Assembly (NCBI RefSeq): GCF_000210295.1
Contig: NC_026742.1
Location: 1,054,001 to 1,118,000 of the forward strand
Source of the DNA: Trypanosoma brucei gambiense DAL972
Lineage: Eukaryota; Euglenozoa; Kinetoplastea; Trypanosomatida; Trypanosomatidae
Direction: 5' to 3'
Length of the DNA stretch: 64,000 bases
Both the position numbers and the translations under genes were made by a program. The notes beneath the pieces were generated by a model that was not told the origin of the DNA, searched no databases, and worked only from the letters and a program-made list of their open reading frames with translations. This document shows, piece after piece, positions 42,912 to 52,953 of this stretch; the stretch's first letter is position 1, and each line of letters starts with the position of its first letter.

Positions 42912-43447
42912 TCGCATTACTTAGACACTGTATGAAGTAGGAGGGGCTGTGGTGGAGGCGGAAGAAAGGTACCAGCAGCGGATTCACCGGCAACACACAC
43001 AGGGCAAACGTCAGCGGAGGCCGCGACGGGCCCATTCTGGTCACAACCTCCAGCGCATCATTCACACGTAGCAAGACTGACCCGAACAGCTTGGCAATAA
43101 AGCGGCGTGCAAGAATTGCAGAAAAGATACGGGTGGTTCCTAAGGCGGAGCGGGTGGGAGAAGCTAAACCATTTTATAATCCACACTAAGAATCAAGGGA
43201 CAAAAAAAAGCATCTCCCGTGGGGGAAGAGCGTGTTGACGACATTTTCCTGGACAAAGGGGCCCAACCTTATCGACCCAACAGCAGAAAAACTTTCTAGC
43301 ACATCGAAGAAGCAACAACGGTGGGCAAGGTGAACCCAGCGGTGAAAGAAACGACCCCAAGGCAACACGAATACAAAACAGAAAACTGGAAGAGGCCGAG
43401 GCAGGAATGTGAGACCTGGCTGCTGCGGAATTGCACCCGGACGTTGA
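42912..43447. other. Probable remainder of the decayed element
   Basis: GC-rich sequence with only short frames. The plus-strand frame ending at the gap (KTENWKRPRQECETWLLR, about 43376-43430) has a composition like the end of a LINE RNase H/C-terminal region, but this is weak. A 283-codon minus-strand frame at 42223-43074 is antisense to the endonuclease fragment and is not believed. Confidence 0.35.
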
Positions 43448-43547
43448 NNNNNNNNNNNNNNNNNNNNNNNNNNNNNNNNNNNNNNNNNNNNNNNNNNNNN
43501 NNNNNNNNNNNNNNNNNNNNNNNNNNNNNNNNNNNNNNNNNNNNNNN
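43448..43547. other. Assembly gap, exactly 100 N
   Basis: Standard-size scaffold gap. The 54 bases before it (43394-43447) and 56 bases after it (43548-43603) are the same sequence apart from one substitution and two single-base deletions in the left copy, so the two contig ends probably overlap. Confidence 0.95.
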
Positions 43548-44699
43548 GGCCGAGGCAGGAATGTGAGACCTGGTTGCTGCGGCAATTGCACCACGGACGT
43601 TGAGCACATTAGTTGTAGGCGTCAAAGAGCAGTAGCCAACAAAACGGCGGTAAGCAGATGCTGTTGCGGAAATGTACTAAAAGAGGCTCAGAAAGATACG
43701 GCGAGCTCCGAGGGTGGAATTATCAGGGGTAACAAACTATAAGTCTAAGTTGTTTTATTACGGAGGAGCGGAGGTTGACACAGAGTGACGTATACGCTGG
43801 AACTGCACCTAGAGAAGATTGCACACACGGAAAGAAATTGTGGAACCTTGTTTGGAAAGAGAGGAAATGCTTCGTGAGGTTTTATAATCACCGCGTGGAA
43901 CACGGCGGAATACCCGGGCGATGGTGAGAAGGGCGGTAAAACATCACTCTCGGGAGACAGAAAAAGCTTGCAAAAGAGGCGGCGGCAGTCCGAGAGGCGG
44001 CCCTTAGAAGTGTTTTCTCCAGGTCGATGAGGGGTTGATTGGCAGTACACTGAAAGGCCACTTTGATCGGTTGCTTACATCAAAGAAACCGCCGTTTATG
44101 CCAAAGCACCAAGCAGTAGACACCAAGTTTTTGACGTTTGGTGAAACAAGGTGGAGAAATGGGGAGACAGCAACTGCTTTCATGGATCGTGCAAGAGCGA
44201 CCGGCTCAATGGATCGTCAGGGGATCACTCACTGTGGTTTTAAATCGCTGCGATGCGCATCTCCGCTTAGCGAGACGGATAGGACAGTTGCCGCATAATC
44301 GAAAATCCAAAATGAAGATGAGCAACGCGTAGCCAGGAGATTTCCTCGACCTTAGGGGTGTGGCGGGAATTTGTCCTCGAACCACTTCTGGTCGCTGTGA
44401 TAATGGAAGCATAATAAGAGGCACTGATCGGAGCACAGGGATTAAGCATACCTTCCTTGCAAACGGTCCAATCGTCATACGCGCCGGCAGAGGTCTAAAA
44501 AAATTTTGAGCAAACGCCACGGAGGGGGCCTCGGTTGTGTGCCAATGAACGGTCGAAAAAACCTTTCGTGGAAATTTCGGCTGAAGAGGAATGCACAACG
44601 TCTCGGTGCTGCCGCGAAGCTGAATGGACTTTTGAGTGCCTGAAATGCTGGTAAACAAGCCGAATGCACCTAATATATCGAGCCTTACTTCACAACTGC
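43548..44699. other. Gene desert, right of the gap
   Basis: Mixed-composition sequence with short frames on both strands (for example 44035-44298 plus, 44206-44709 minus), none recognised. May include more decayed retroelement. Confidence 0.45.
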
Positions 44700-45408
44700 T
44701 TAAGATCACCGTGAAGCGTGTTCAAAAAATTTTAAGCCACCAAATCGAAACCTCCCAAGCCGTTTACAGATTCCCCAGTGTCGTAGGGTCGTGAGTACGA
44801 CATTCCGTGGCTGTTTTCATCTCGCGTTGGCCCCATCGCACGGCAGGGACGGGAAAGAAATACGGTGTTTGGATGTCTTTGAGCGTGGTTGGGGAAACCC
44901 CACTGCTGCAGAGCGCTACTCGAGTTACATCATAGCAAGCGCGTTGCGAAAGGCGCGGAGAGGGGAGGCCCTCTTTTTAAGTTCCCCCACTTATTGCCGC
45001 AACTGTGACGCGCAACGTTGCATTTTGTGCTAATGTGGAGGCTGTGGGACAGGAAAATGCGACGTTGCGAAGCCGCACACTGTCGTATGCGAAGCCACCT
45101 GGTTTTCCGAGTTGACAGCCGCTCGCCACGAACGGAGGGCCCTCTTTATTGTAAAACCCAAACAAGGAAGCAGAGTTGAAGACGTGAAAATGGGGGAACA
45201 CCGGACGGTCGCGTCGGGAGGCCGCTGTGAGCGACAAATACGCTCTCCAGCGGAAACATCGACCTCGTCATCAACCGACAGTGCGACGCCTTTGGTTTGC
45301 TTTGTCTCACAAGGCGTGCATGCGCACATCGCAGCCGCCACGCAGCCTTTTTCTTCGCACAGGTTTTGTTGGTGCGGAATGAGCGCCCAAAAAGGTTGGT
45401 GCACGTAG
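44700..45408 (+). pseudogene. Unidentified interrupted reading frame
   Basis: One plus-strand frame runs about 236 codons with a single stop (TAA at 45031-45033). Before the stop it reads HGRDGKEIRCLDVFERGWGN, AERYSSYIIASALRKARRGE and YCRNCDAQRCILC; after it CGGCGTGKC, ALFIVKPKQGSRVEDVKMG, and it ends at TAG 45406-45408. The Cys-rich stretch straddles the stop. I recognise no family. It could be a decayed gene or retroelement part, or chance in GC-richer sequence; overlapping minus-strand frames weaken the case. Confidence 0.3.
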
Positions 45409-47675
45409 TAATGGCCAAACTTAACCGAGGTCTACGCAGTTCGAAGGCGCCGCACATATATGCATATGCGTTGCGCCATGTTTCCCTAAAGTTGTCCAGT
45501 GGGTGAGCGTTTTTCTTTTTTTTTTCTTTACGTATGATGGCTGCGCCTGACTATCGCTGGCTTTGGATTTGGGGAACCGGCGCGCACTAACGAAATGCTG
45601 ATCGCCGTTGCGTTCGGTGTTCTCGTTGACTTGTGGGATGTTTACGAACGCGAACTCTGTGGAAAGTTGAAATAATTAAGACGAAAATGCCTTATGGCAG
45701 CGCTGCGGATGATCAGGGAGCTACAGAAATGGAGGAAGAGGAGAATGTGATCGGGAATTCTTTCTTTCCCTTTAGTGACGTACACGGATGGTGCTTGGGA
45801 AATTGCTGGGATACGCTTTAGGAACGCCTCTGGCGGTGTCCGAAGATTTTTTTTTTCGTGCTGGACGAGGCGGGGGATAACTACACCAATAACTTTTTTT
45901 TTTTTAAAGGAAGCAGTTCGGAAACGGAAGTATCTCTATAACTCAATATCAGGGTACGACAAAAATCTGAACGCGCGGGGTAAATATAAGGGGGTGCGGT
46001 CTCCCTCTCAACTCATCACTTCCCCCTGTTTGTTTTACTGCTGCCTTCACTCCATGACAACGTCGGTATCATAGGGCAAAAATGCAAACATGTACTCTCC
46101 CGTATGGATGGGCGATCATGGAGCACATCACCGCACGCGATTGATTATTTTCCACCACCAAAACGAAAAAAAAGGGGGAAAAAAGACATGCGTAGCGCAC
46201 AGTGCGTGTGAACACAGCGTTGAGTTCCAAAAGTTCCGCTTCACCACCTCATTGCGTTTTCTTTTCTCCCCCTTTCCTCAAACCCTCCAGATGCACGAAG
46301 ATATCGGAATGAAAAGTAAGAGAGGGTAGAGACGTCCGATATGTGGCCCTGCAAACGCTAAATGCGACACGGCCCACAAAATGTGATAATATTCAGTTTT
46401 GTCACAATATACTGAGATCTCTCATACATTGGTCCTTTACCGCTCGAACCAATGGTGTGTGCCTTCATTTCCACTTTAGGCTTCACTGCCGTTATTCCGG
46501 TGATGATCAGAAGTTTGTATGACTCCAGCACTGCGGATAATTCGCATTAGATATTTTACAGTAATTAGTGAGGCATTGATGACCATGTTGCCTTTAAGAA
46601 CTGTACAGCATATTAGCAACAATGACCTTATTCGAAAGATGGAGGGTATACCGCCCGTTCCTCTTCCCCTTCTCCATCCTTGTTGTGGGCAGAAAATAGC
46701 CTTGTGACCTGCTTCCAACAAGACCTTTCATCTCCTACTGACTGATAAGGTGTTAACCGTAATGCACCGCTGCCAATCTCAAAAATAAAATTAAAAAAAC
46801 CGCCATAGCCCTGTTCAATCCACCTTTGCGCTATGGAAGGAAATTTGTCATCATCGTGCACGTTAAAACTTTTCCTCCCGATCCATAACACCTGCATTTG
46901 CGAAGCCAGTACCATTGGGAATTTAAAATAGTTTCGTCACCCCTCCCCGCCTCGGTAAAACACCCAAACGGACCACGCATTGGCGCGTGAGGCGGACTCC
47001 AACAAGTCACAGACGTACACGCACATACATACATGAGAGTAAATGAGGCGCAAACCAACTTCTGTCTATCTTCACTTCCTTGGTTTTTAGCTTCAATAAC
47101 CATGCGTGCTCCAGTCAATCGATGCAGCAGTGACATTTTCTTGAATCAGCCTCGTATCACTGAATTGTGCAGCAAATGTACGCGCGAAACGCTGGGGATA
47201 CCTCCGCATAAAGACATAATCGTCTCTTCCATGGGATCGCTGCGTGAGACTTTTTCGTGCGTGGGCAAGAGCTCTGCGGCAGAGCAAAGGCACGGAGGTG
47301 CAAATGCGATGTTTAACTGCTTTCATATTTATCAATGTCCTTCACATCTAGGCCATATCACCAAACTTTATCCTAACTGCTAAATGTATACGTGTGAACT
47401 CAAATAAACGATGATGTGGGAACAAAACAGCAAATCTCCATTGGACCGTATTACATCAGGAGAAAGTTACCAAGTGAGTGTCGTAGAGCATTTCGAAACA
47501 CTATTAGTGCTATTATTACAAAAACCTCACGTATTGTGTTGATGACGTGGTCATAATGACCAGTATTCTTGTTCCCCTTTCCCCCCTCCCCAATCCACCA
47601 CACCGCTTTCTTTCTTTTCTTTACGTAGGGGTGAATCGCAACAGCCAAGTCCCGGTGAAACACCGATCGAGCTAT
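45409..47675. other. Gene desert, final part
   Basis: A/T-rich again, with homopolymer runs (T at 45517-45530 and 45893-45905). Short frames on both strands up to 116 codons have no motif. Part of this is the 3' UTR of the CAAX protease gene. Confidence 0.5.
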
Positions 47676-48959
47676 TCATTTCCGTTTCTTATTTTCCTCC
47701 TTAATGGCATCGAGCCGTTGGGCGAGTGGTGGATGAGAGTAGTGCAGCGCAGCGAAGAGCGGATCGGGTGTAAGCAAGTTCTTATTCTCCTTGTGTATAA
47801 CCATCAGTCCTCTTATAAGCGGTTCACCATACCCAGAACTAACGGCGTACCGATCCGCCTGGAACTCAAATTGACGAGTCACGAGTGACACAAGATAACC
47901 CAGGAGTGTGTTAATGGGCTCCAAAAACACTTGGCTGAACAGCTCGAAACCAATGAGCGGATTGGCATCGCTGAATCCAAACTGCTTGTACAAGTCAGTG
48001 TTGAAAATTACGGCCTTTGCGCCGTATGATATACACCACGTTTGAGCAACCATAAAACCGAACAAGAATTTGTCGTGGGAGTTCTTCCAGTGGCCGAGCT
48101 CGTGGCAAAGAACGGCAAGCAGCGCGTCGTGATCACCCTTCGTCTGCTCAACGATCGTATCATACAAAACAATGTGCTTCGACCAAAAACCATAGAAGTA
48201 CGCGTTGCTGTGACCCGAGCGCCGCGAACCATCAACTTCGTATAGTTTCTTCAAAGGAAACTTGTGCTTTTCAGCGAGTGCATATATCTTCTTCCCCAAC
48301 TCACCGTCCTTCGGTATCGGCGTGTACGTGTTGAATAGGGGCTGGATGAAAGTGGGGTAAACGAAGGTGAAAATGGTGATCAGGCCCGTCGCACCGAGGA
48401 AAAAGTAAAATGGGAAATCCTCGCCGAACAGTTCCACCACCTTGAGGATGAGCCCACTGGTCAGAACGTGCAACAGAGTCAGGCGAAGCAGAAAATACTT
48501 GGCAACGTCCAGAAAGAATTCCTTGCGCGTCATTTTGTTGAACCCATGTTTCTCCTCGATCACAAATGTTGAGTAGTATTCAAAAGGAAGGCTTATGAGT
48601 GTCGTTAGCACATCCGTTGCGACGGCGTAAACGTAGCAATGTGAAAAGGAGCCCGTAGCCCCTGGTAATAGTTGGCCAAGGGATCCGTACAACTTGGCGG
48701 GCAGTTTTGCCAGCAGGGAGACGTTGCTTATGACAATGTCCTTTACGTGCAACAAGATTGAAAAGCTGAGTTTCTCCCTTTCGTACTCCTGAGTGGTACG
48801 GAACTCCTTCTCTTCCACGACGCCGACAAGGTGTTCAGGCATCTTTGCATTCGCGTATGCTTTACGCTGCCGGCGTTGAAGGTAAAGGTCCCACAGCGCC
48901 AGCGCATTGAGGCCGATCAGCGCCGTACCGTAAAATGTCATCCCACCCCACGCAACCAT
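47676..48959 (-). CDS. STE24: CAAX prenyl protease 1 (Ste24/ZMPSTE24 type)
   Basis: 427 aa, ATG at 48959 (MVAWGGMTFYGTAL). M48 zinc metalloprotease with several membrane segments (about 7-25, 108-128, 155-175, 183-205, 300-320). The zinc site HELGH is at residues 286-290 and the third ligand with its Asp at 365-369 (EFQAD). The conserved SGHSNAYFYGFW is at 248-259. It removes the C-terminal tripeptide of farnesylated CAAX proteins at the ER membrane. The last four residues KKRK fit the KKxx ER-retrieval rule. Length is normal for the family. It is the first intact gene to the right of the 10 kb desert. Confidence 0.97.
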   Translation of the reverse strand: MVAWGGMTFYGTALIGLNALALWDLYLQRRQRKAYANAKMPEHLVGVVEEKEFRTTQEYEREKLSFSILLHVKDIVISNVSLLAKLPAKLYGSLGQLLPGATGSFSHCYVYAVATDVLTTLISLPFEYYSTFVIEEKHGFNKMTRKEFFLDVAKYFLLRLTLLHVLTSGLILKVVELFGEDFPFYFFLGATGLITIFTFVYPTFIQPLFNTYTPIPKDGELGKKIYALAEKHKFPLKKLYEVDGSRRSGHSNAYFYGFWSKHIVLYDTIVEQTKGDHDALLAVLCHELGHWKNSHDKFLFGFMVAQTWCISYGAKAVIFNTDLYKQFGFSDANPLIGFELFSQVFLEPINTLLGYLVSLVTRQFEFQADRYAVSSGYGEPLIRGLMVIHKENKNLLTPDPLFAALHYSHPPLAQRLDAIKEENKKRK

Positions 48960-50070
48960 CTTTTATTATCTTTTATTTTTTCGTTCACAGCCTTTAACTT
49001 TCCGCCAGTTTCTTCCCTCTTTGTTCCACTGCAAGTCGGAAACCCTTTGTCAAAGTCTGATAGTTTGGGAAGAAAGGGTAATAATGACATAAAAGCAAAG
49101 GTGAGGAAATCAGAAAAATGACCAATCAGTCGCATCACTGGAAACGGTGTCGATGGCTATGGAGAGGGAGAGTTTGTATTTGTGTGGAAATGTGCCAATT
49201 ATGAGTAGAAGCTACAATGGGTGCGTTTCAGCATTTCCTGCACGGAATAACTCACTGGATTTGTCGACATAAGCCCACATACCGAGAAATCGGAAGTGAA
49301 TTATGGATCCGACACGCCACGCATCAAAGACTTTCCTTAAAGAGTAACATAGTTATGGCAACGCCAGGGCACGAAAACGGTGCCGTCACGAAGTGGGAGC
49401 ATCAAATGTTACTAACCACCCGCCACGACACCGTTAACAACCCTGTCGGCGCGCCGTGTGTTTATGTGTGCGTGCGTGCGTGCAAGAACAAAAAGGATGG
49501 AAGGTTTCCGCCATGCAGACCCCTTCCCTCCTCCAACCAACAGCGGGGCCACTGACGGAAAAACCGCTACAAGGGAATATTGATATTTGGTGTTACCCCA
49601 CATGCGTTAGCACCCTCCCACCGCATGTATTACACAATCCCCTTACCGCGCATGCCGCCGCCGCCCCTCATGTATGTTGTTTCACTTCCCCATAGCCACC
49701 GCTACATATGTGTACTTGTATACATATTCGTTAACAAACATTCTCGTCTTGGGATAGCACCACGACAAAAAAAGGGAAGAACAATGGCACATATACCTTC
49801 TTTGGCGAGCCCGCATCTATGTGCAAGACATGCGGGGGTGTGAGAACGGTGACAGATACAATCACTGCAATGTGAAACCTTGATAGGTACAATAATTCTG
49901 TACATTTTTCGCCGAAGCTTCGTCTAAAAACCACCACCCCCGCCACGAGAATGGCCCGACTATAACAACGTGGGCACACCTCGCAGACGCTTAGGGAGGA
50001 GGCGTTAAAACACAATCACTTCTAACTCTCACGTTCATAGTTTACTTCTGTACAAAAACTACCTAATCAT
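48960..50070. other. Intergenic, no gene seen
   Basis: About 1.1 kb. On the minus strand a pyrimidine-rich run (CCCTTTCTTCCC) followed by AG near 49060 is a candidate acceptor for the protease gene. Plus-strand frames of 80-110 codons here have no motif. Confidence 0.5.
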
Positions 50071-51108
50071 TTACATTTCCTGCCGCATTTTTTTTGTCAA
50101 CCGCGCAACCTCAGGTGATGTGTCGGGATGGTTGTCAACACGGTACCCTTCGAATCTCAGGTGAAGGTCAGCACCGTGCTTGATCAGTGCGCGTGCAAGT
50201 GAGACGTCCTCAATTGCCATGAAGAGCGGTGGTCGTCCGTCGCTCTCACGGGGTTGGTTCGGGTCGGCGCCGCACTCGAGCAAAGATATTGCGGCTTTGG
50301 GCTTCTCAACGGAGCAAGCGTATTGAAGGGGTGTCATTCCGGGGACAATCGCCCTTGCAATGTCATATTCGCCACTAACTATGAGGTGCTTGATGGTATC
50401 CACGTCCTCGTTCAAAAGTGCCTCTTTCATCTTCTGCGCCGCCAGTGCCAGTGGGGCCTCATCGATGGCTCTGTTCAACTCCACAGAACGGTGGAACCAC
50501 TTACCTGAAAGGGCTTCGTCTTCGTCCAGGTCAGTCTCACTGTCGCTATCGCGACCCTCCGCGCGCCGCCGTTGACGCTTTGCCTCTTGAGCCTCACGGA
50601 ACCTCGCCTCGCTCGGGAGACGGAGGGACCACTTACCTGACCCATCGGCACGGCGCACGGCTATGCTGTTCTTTAGGATCAGAGGGGGGAATGGGATATC
50701 AACATTTTGATCAATGTCGAATGCCTTTTCAACGCAGAAGATCAATCTGAAGAACTCCCTTCTTGGATACTTTTTTGGTTCCGGTTTAAGGCAGAAGACC
50801 ATGAGCGCTATATCGCGGAAGGCCTGCTGTCCAACCCCCCCGCAGTTCATGATGAGCACCCAGTCGCCGTTGTTGGAGCCTATTTCGATGTAGCCCAACG
50901 TGTGTTCAACGTCTTGCGTCGTTGCGAAGTCAAAGTACCAAACAGCGCTATCCGTTTCCCTGGCAATTTTGCACAGAGACAGATACGGATCCCCATCTTC
51001 CCCGAAGAGGATAACGGGTGTGCGGCAGTCGGCGTTCTTCATTCCTCTTTGCACATGCTCGAGTGGGACGAAATCGGGAGGAATCTCCACCACACCACCT
51101 TGTGCCAT
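50071..51108 (-). CDS. Dynein-AAA-like domain plus ankyrin repeats, 345 aa
   Basis: ATG at 51108 (MAQGGVVEIPPDF). The N-terminal 160 residues resemble the segment of dynein heavy chain around the last AAA modules: GDWVLIMNCGGVGQQAF corresponds to the dynein GxWVLLxNCHLA motif, and EFFRLIFCVEKAFDI with IPFPPLILKNSIAVRR corresponds to FRLWLxSxPxxxFPxxILQNxxK. No intact Walker A is visible, so ATP binding is doubtful. A charged linker (SDSETDLDED near 190) leads to three ankyrin-type repeats at about 225-320 (MTPLQYACSVEKPKAAISLL, GRPPLFMAIEDVSLARALIK). Probably a scaffold or adaptor; function unknown. Confidence 0.8.
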   Translation of the reverse strand: MAQGGVVEIPPDFVPLEHVQRGMKNADCRTPVILFGEDGDPYLSLCKIARETDSAVWYFDFATTQDVEHTLGYIEIGSNNGDWVLIMNCGGVGQQAFRDIALMVFCLKPEPKKYPRREFFRLIFCVEKAFDIDQNVDIPFPPLILKNSIAVRRADGSGKWSLRLPSEARFREAQEAKRQRRRAEGRDSDSETDLDEDEALSGKWFHRSVELNRAIDEAPLALAAQKMKEALLNEDVDTIKHLIVSGEYDIARAIVPGMTPLQYACSVEKPKAAISLLECGADPNQPRESDGRPPLFMAIEDVSLARALIKHGADLHLRFEGYRVDNHPDTSPEVARLTKKMRQEM

Positions 51109-51562
51109 TGTAAAATCCCAAACGTTCTCTTCTTTTTCTTCCTGCTTTGGAATACCTTTTTAGTTCTGAAGAGCTTTAAACAACAACAACAAAATAAAAA
51201 TAAAAAAAATATGCGCTAAAAGGATCGGTTTTGTAGAAGGAATTCACGGAAGGGATGCGAATACACTCAGCGACGGAAAGGAAAGAGTAGCAGTTGAAAT
51301 GATTGAACATGTGAGGGAAAACTGGGCAATTTCACGTAAGAATACACCTCAACTGCAACCCTAATAAATCCCAGAAGCAACTTCCCGCTCGTAAACACAC
51401 ATATTTGAAACCGACATACAATGGTCCAGTGTTGGGTGGGTAGCGCGTTCCTCTGAGACGCGTGAAACAAACATTAAAATTGTTCACCTGAAGGCCCAGA
51501 TTTCTCGTCACATGTATCCCTCTTCCGCCATTCACACCCTTTGGTACACAGACACATCCGTA
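51109..51562. other. Intergenic, no gene seen
   Basis: UTR-like sequence between IDI-2 and the ankyrin gene, with A-rich stretches at 51180-51210. Confidence 0.6.
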
Positions 51563-52633
51563 CTAGAGTGGTGCGCGCAAGCGGAGTGACTTCCTTCGGA
51601 GACTTGCTATGTCCTTCACGCCGCAAGCAAACATGGCGACGACGAGTTCCCTTCTGAGGCGCTGGATCACCTTGCGCACCGCTTCAGGACCCTCCAATGC
51701 AGCTTTGAGAAACGGAAGGGCGGCCGTCGCGCACTCCGCTCCCATCATAAGTGACTTTGCGATGTCGAGACCGGTGCGAATGCCCCCGCCTGCGATAAGA
51801 TGGAGTCCGCCCTTCTTTGCGAGGGGCGCGCACTCCGTCAAGCATTGGTCCGTAGTCACGCCTACATCACGGAATATGAAGCCGAGGTTTTCCTCCTCCA
51901 CTGTGTAGGGGTGCCGCCTTCCTTCAATCCATGCCCAAGAGGTACCACCACAACCCGAAACGTCAATATACTTCACACCGGCACGCTGAAGGGCGACAAC
52001 GCTTTCATAGTCGATTCCGTGCCCAACTCCTTTAACAATCACCGGTACTTTAACTTGGGGAAGGAGGACCTTTAGCTTTTCCAGAAGATTCTCAAAATTA
52101 GTATCCCCCTCGGGTTGACATGCCTCCTGTGTGTGATTAAGGTGAATGAAGAGTCCATCCGCCTTTACGCATTCGATAAGCCTGTTGACATCAGCGGCAC
52201 CGAAGCCGTAGTTTAACTGCACGAGTCCAATGTTCGCGAACATTTGAACGGAGGGGCAGAACTGCTTGACGTCAAATGTGTGAACCGCCGCGGGGTATCG
52301 ATTAACAACGCGCATGCTTCCAACTCCAAAAGGAATGCCCTCTGCTTCACAAGCTTGCGCCAAACTCATATTTATAGTCCGACCGTGCGACTCACCACCA
52401 GTCATAGAGGAAATAATGAAGGGAAAGGAGAGACTCCGCCCCATGAAGGAGCAGCGTGTGTCGATGTTTGCCATGTTGATCTCAGGAAGTGCGGTGTATG
52501 GTACAACATACTTGTCCCATATCGAGCGCCCATTCTTGTAGGGTTCGACATTCCTCTTGAGGCAGATATTTATATGGTCCTTTTTGCGGTCCATAACTGC
52601 AGCTTCCTTGTCTGCATTCCTTGACTCGGACAT
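51563..52633 (-). CDS. IDI2: Isopentenyl-diphosphate delta-isomerase, type 2
   Basis: 356 aa, ATG at 52633 ([20 protein letters not shown]). FMN- and NAD(P)H-dependent TIM-barrel isomerase converting IPP and DMAPP. Visible family motifs: RKKDH at 16-20, MTGG at 77-80, HLNHTQE at 164-170 with PEGDT at 174-178 (the Gln and Glu are the catalytic/Mg-binding pair), GGTSW at 227-231, and the FMN-phosphate site [14 protein letters not shown] near 279-292. Type 2 enzymes are typical of archaea and many bacteria; most eukaryotes use the unrelated type 1 enzyme. Trypanosomatids are known to have type 2, generally ascribed to lateral transfer. No PTS1 is seen (ends RAPL). It feeds sterol, dolichol and prenylation pathways, the last linking loosely to the nearby CAAX protease. 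Confidence 0.96.
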   Translation of the reverse strand: MSESRNADKEAAVMDRKKDHINICLKRNVEPYKNGRSIWDKYVVPYTALPEINMANIDTRCSFMGRSLSFPFIISSMTGGESHGRTINMSLAQACEAEGIPFGVGSMRVVNRYPAAVHTFDVKQFCPSVQMFANIGLVQLNYGFGAADVNRLIECVKADGLFIHLNHTQEACQPEGDTNFENLLEKLKVLLPQVKVPVIVKGVGHGIDYESVVALQRAGVKYIDVSGCGGTSWAWIEGRRHPYTVEEENLGFIFRDVGVTTDQCLTECAPLAKKGGLHLIAGGGIRTGLDIAKSLMMGAECATAALPFLKAALEGPEAVRKVIQRLRRELVVAMFACGVKDIASLRRKSLRLRAPL

Positions 52634-52953
52634 CTTTGCTTCACCTGTTTCTTTCTTTTAAACTTGTGCTGCCAAATAGGTGAAGAAAGAGTAATTGCGA
52701 CGGCAGCGGCTACCCCGAATGTGCACACACGCGCATTTTTTTTTTTTTTTACACAGTCCCACCAATGTGACGTGTGACAAGCAAAAGGTGAAGTAAAATT
52801 CGTAGTGGGCCCAAATTTTCAAACGCCAACACTACATGAATGAATGCCCGTGGGTTATAATCGAAAAGTCATAGTGATACTCCTCTCTGTTTGATGATCC
52901 CACTGTTTTCTTGTCTTCCCCATCCCCACTAGCTTAAATTTTGGAGCACCAAA
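52634..52953. other. Intergenic, no gene seen
   Basis: Includes a T run at about 52738-52750 on the plus strand. No gene seen. Confidence 0.6.

Noticed and set aside
42223..43074. 283-codon minus-strand open frame
   Set aside because: It is antisense to the LINE endonuclease fragment, has a T-run derived FFLFFF segment and Arg/Pro-rich filler, and shows no domain.
44350..44400. tRNA B-box-like word (GGTTCGAGG on the minus strand)
   Set aside because: No T-arm stem can be formed around it and there is no A box at a suitable distance.
45775..46074. Plus-strand frame beginning with TYTDGAWE, reminiscent of RNase H TDGS
   Set aside because: Only the four-residue motif matches; the following sequence lacks the other RNase H strands and acidic residues.
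37679..47675. Centromere hypothesis for the desert
   Set aside because: No satellite array is visible and there is no strand switch; only the gap could hide one, and its flanks look like overlapping contig ends.
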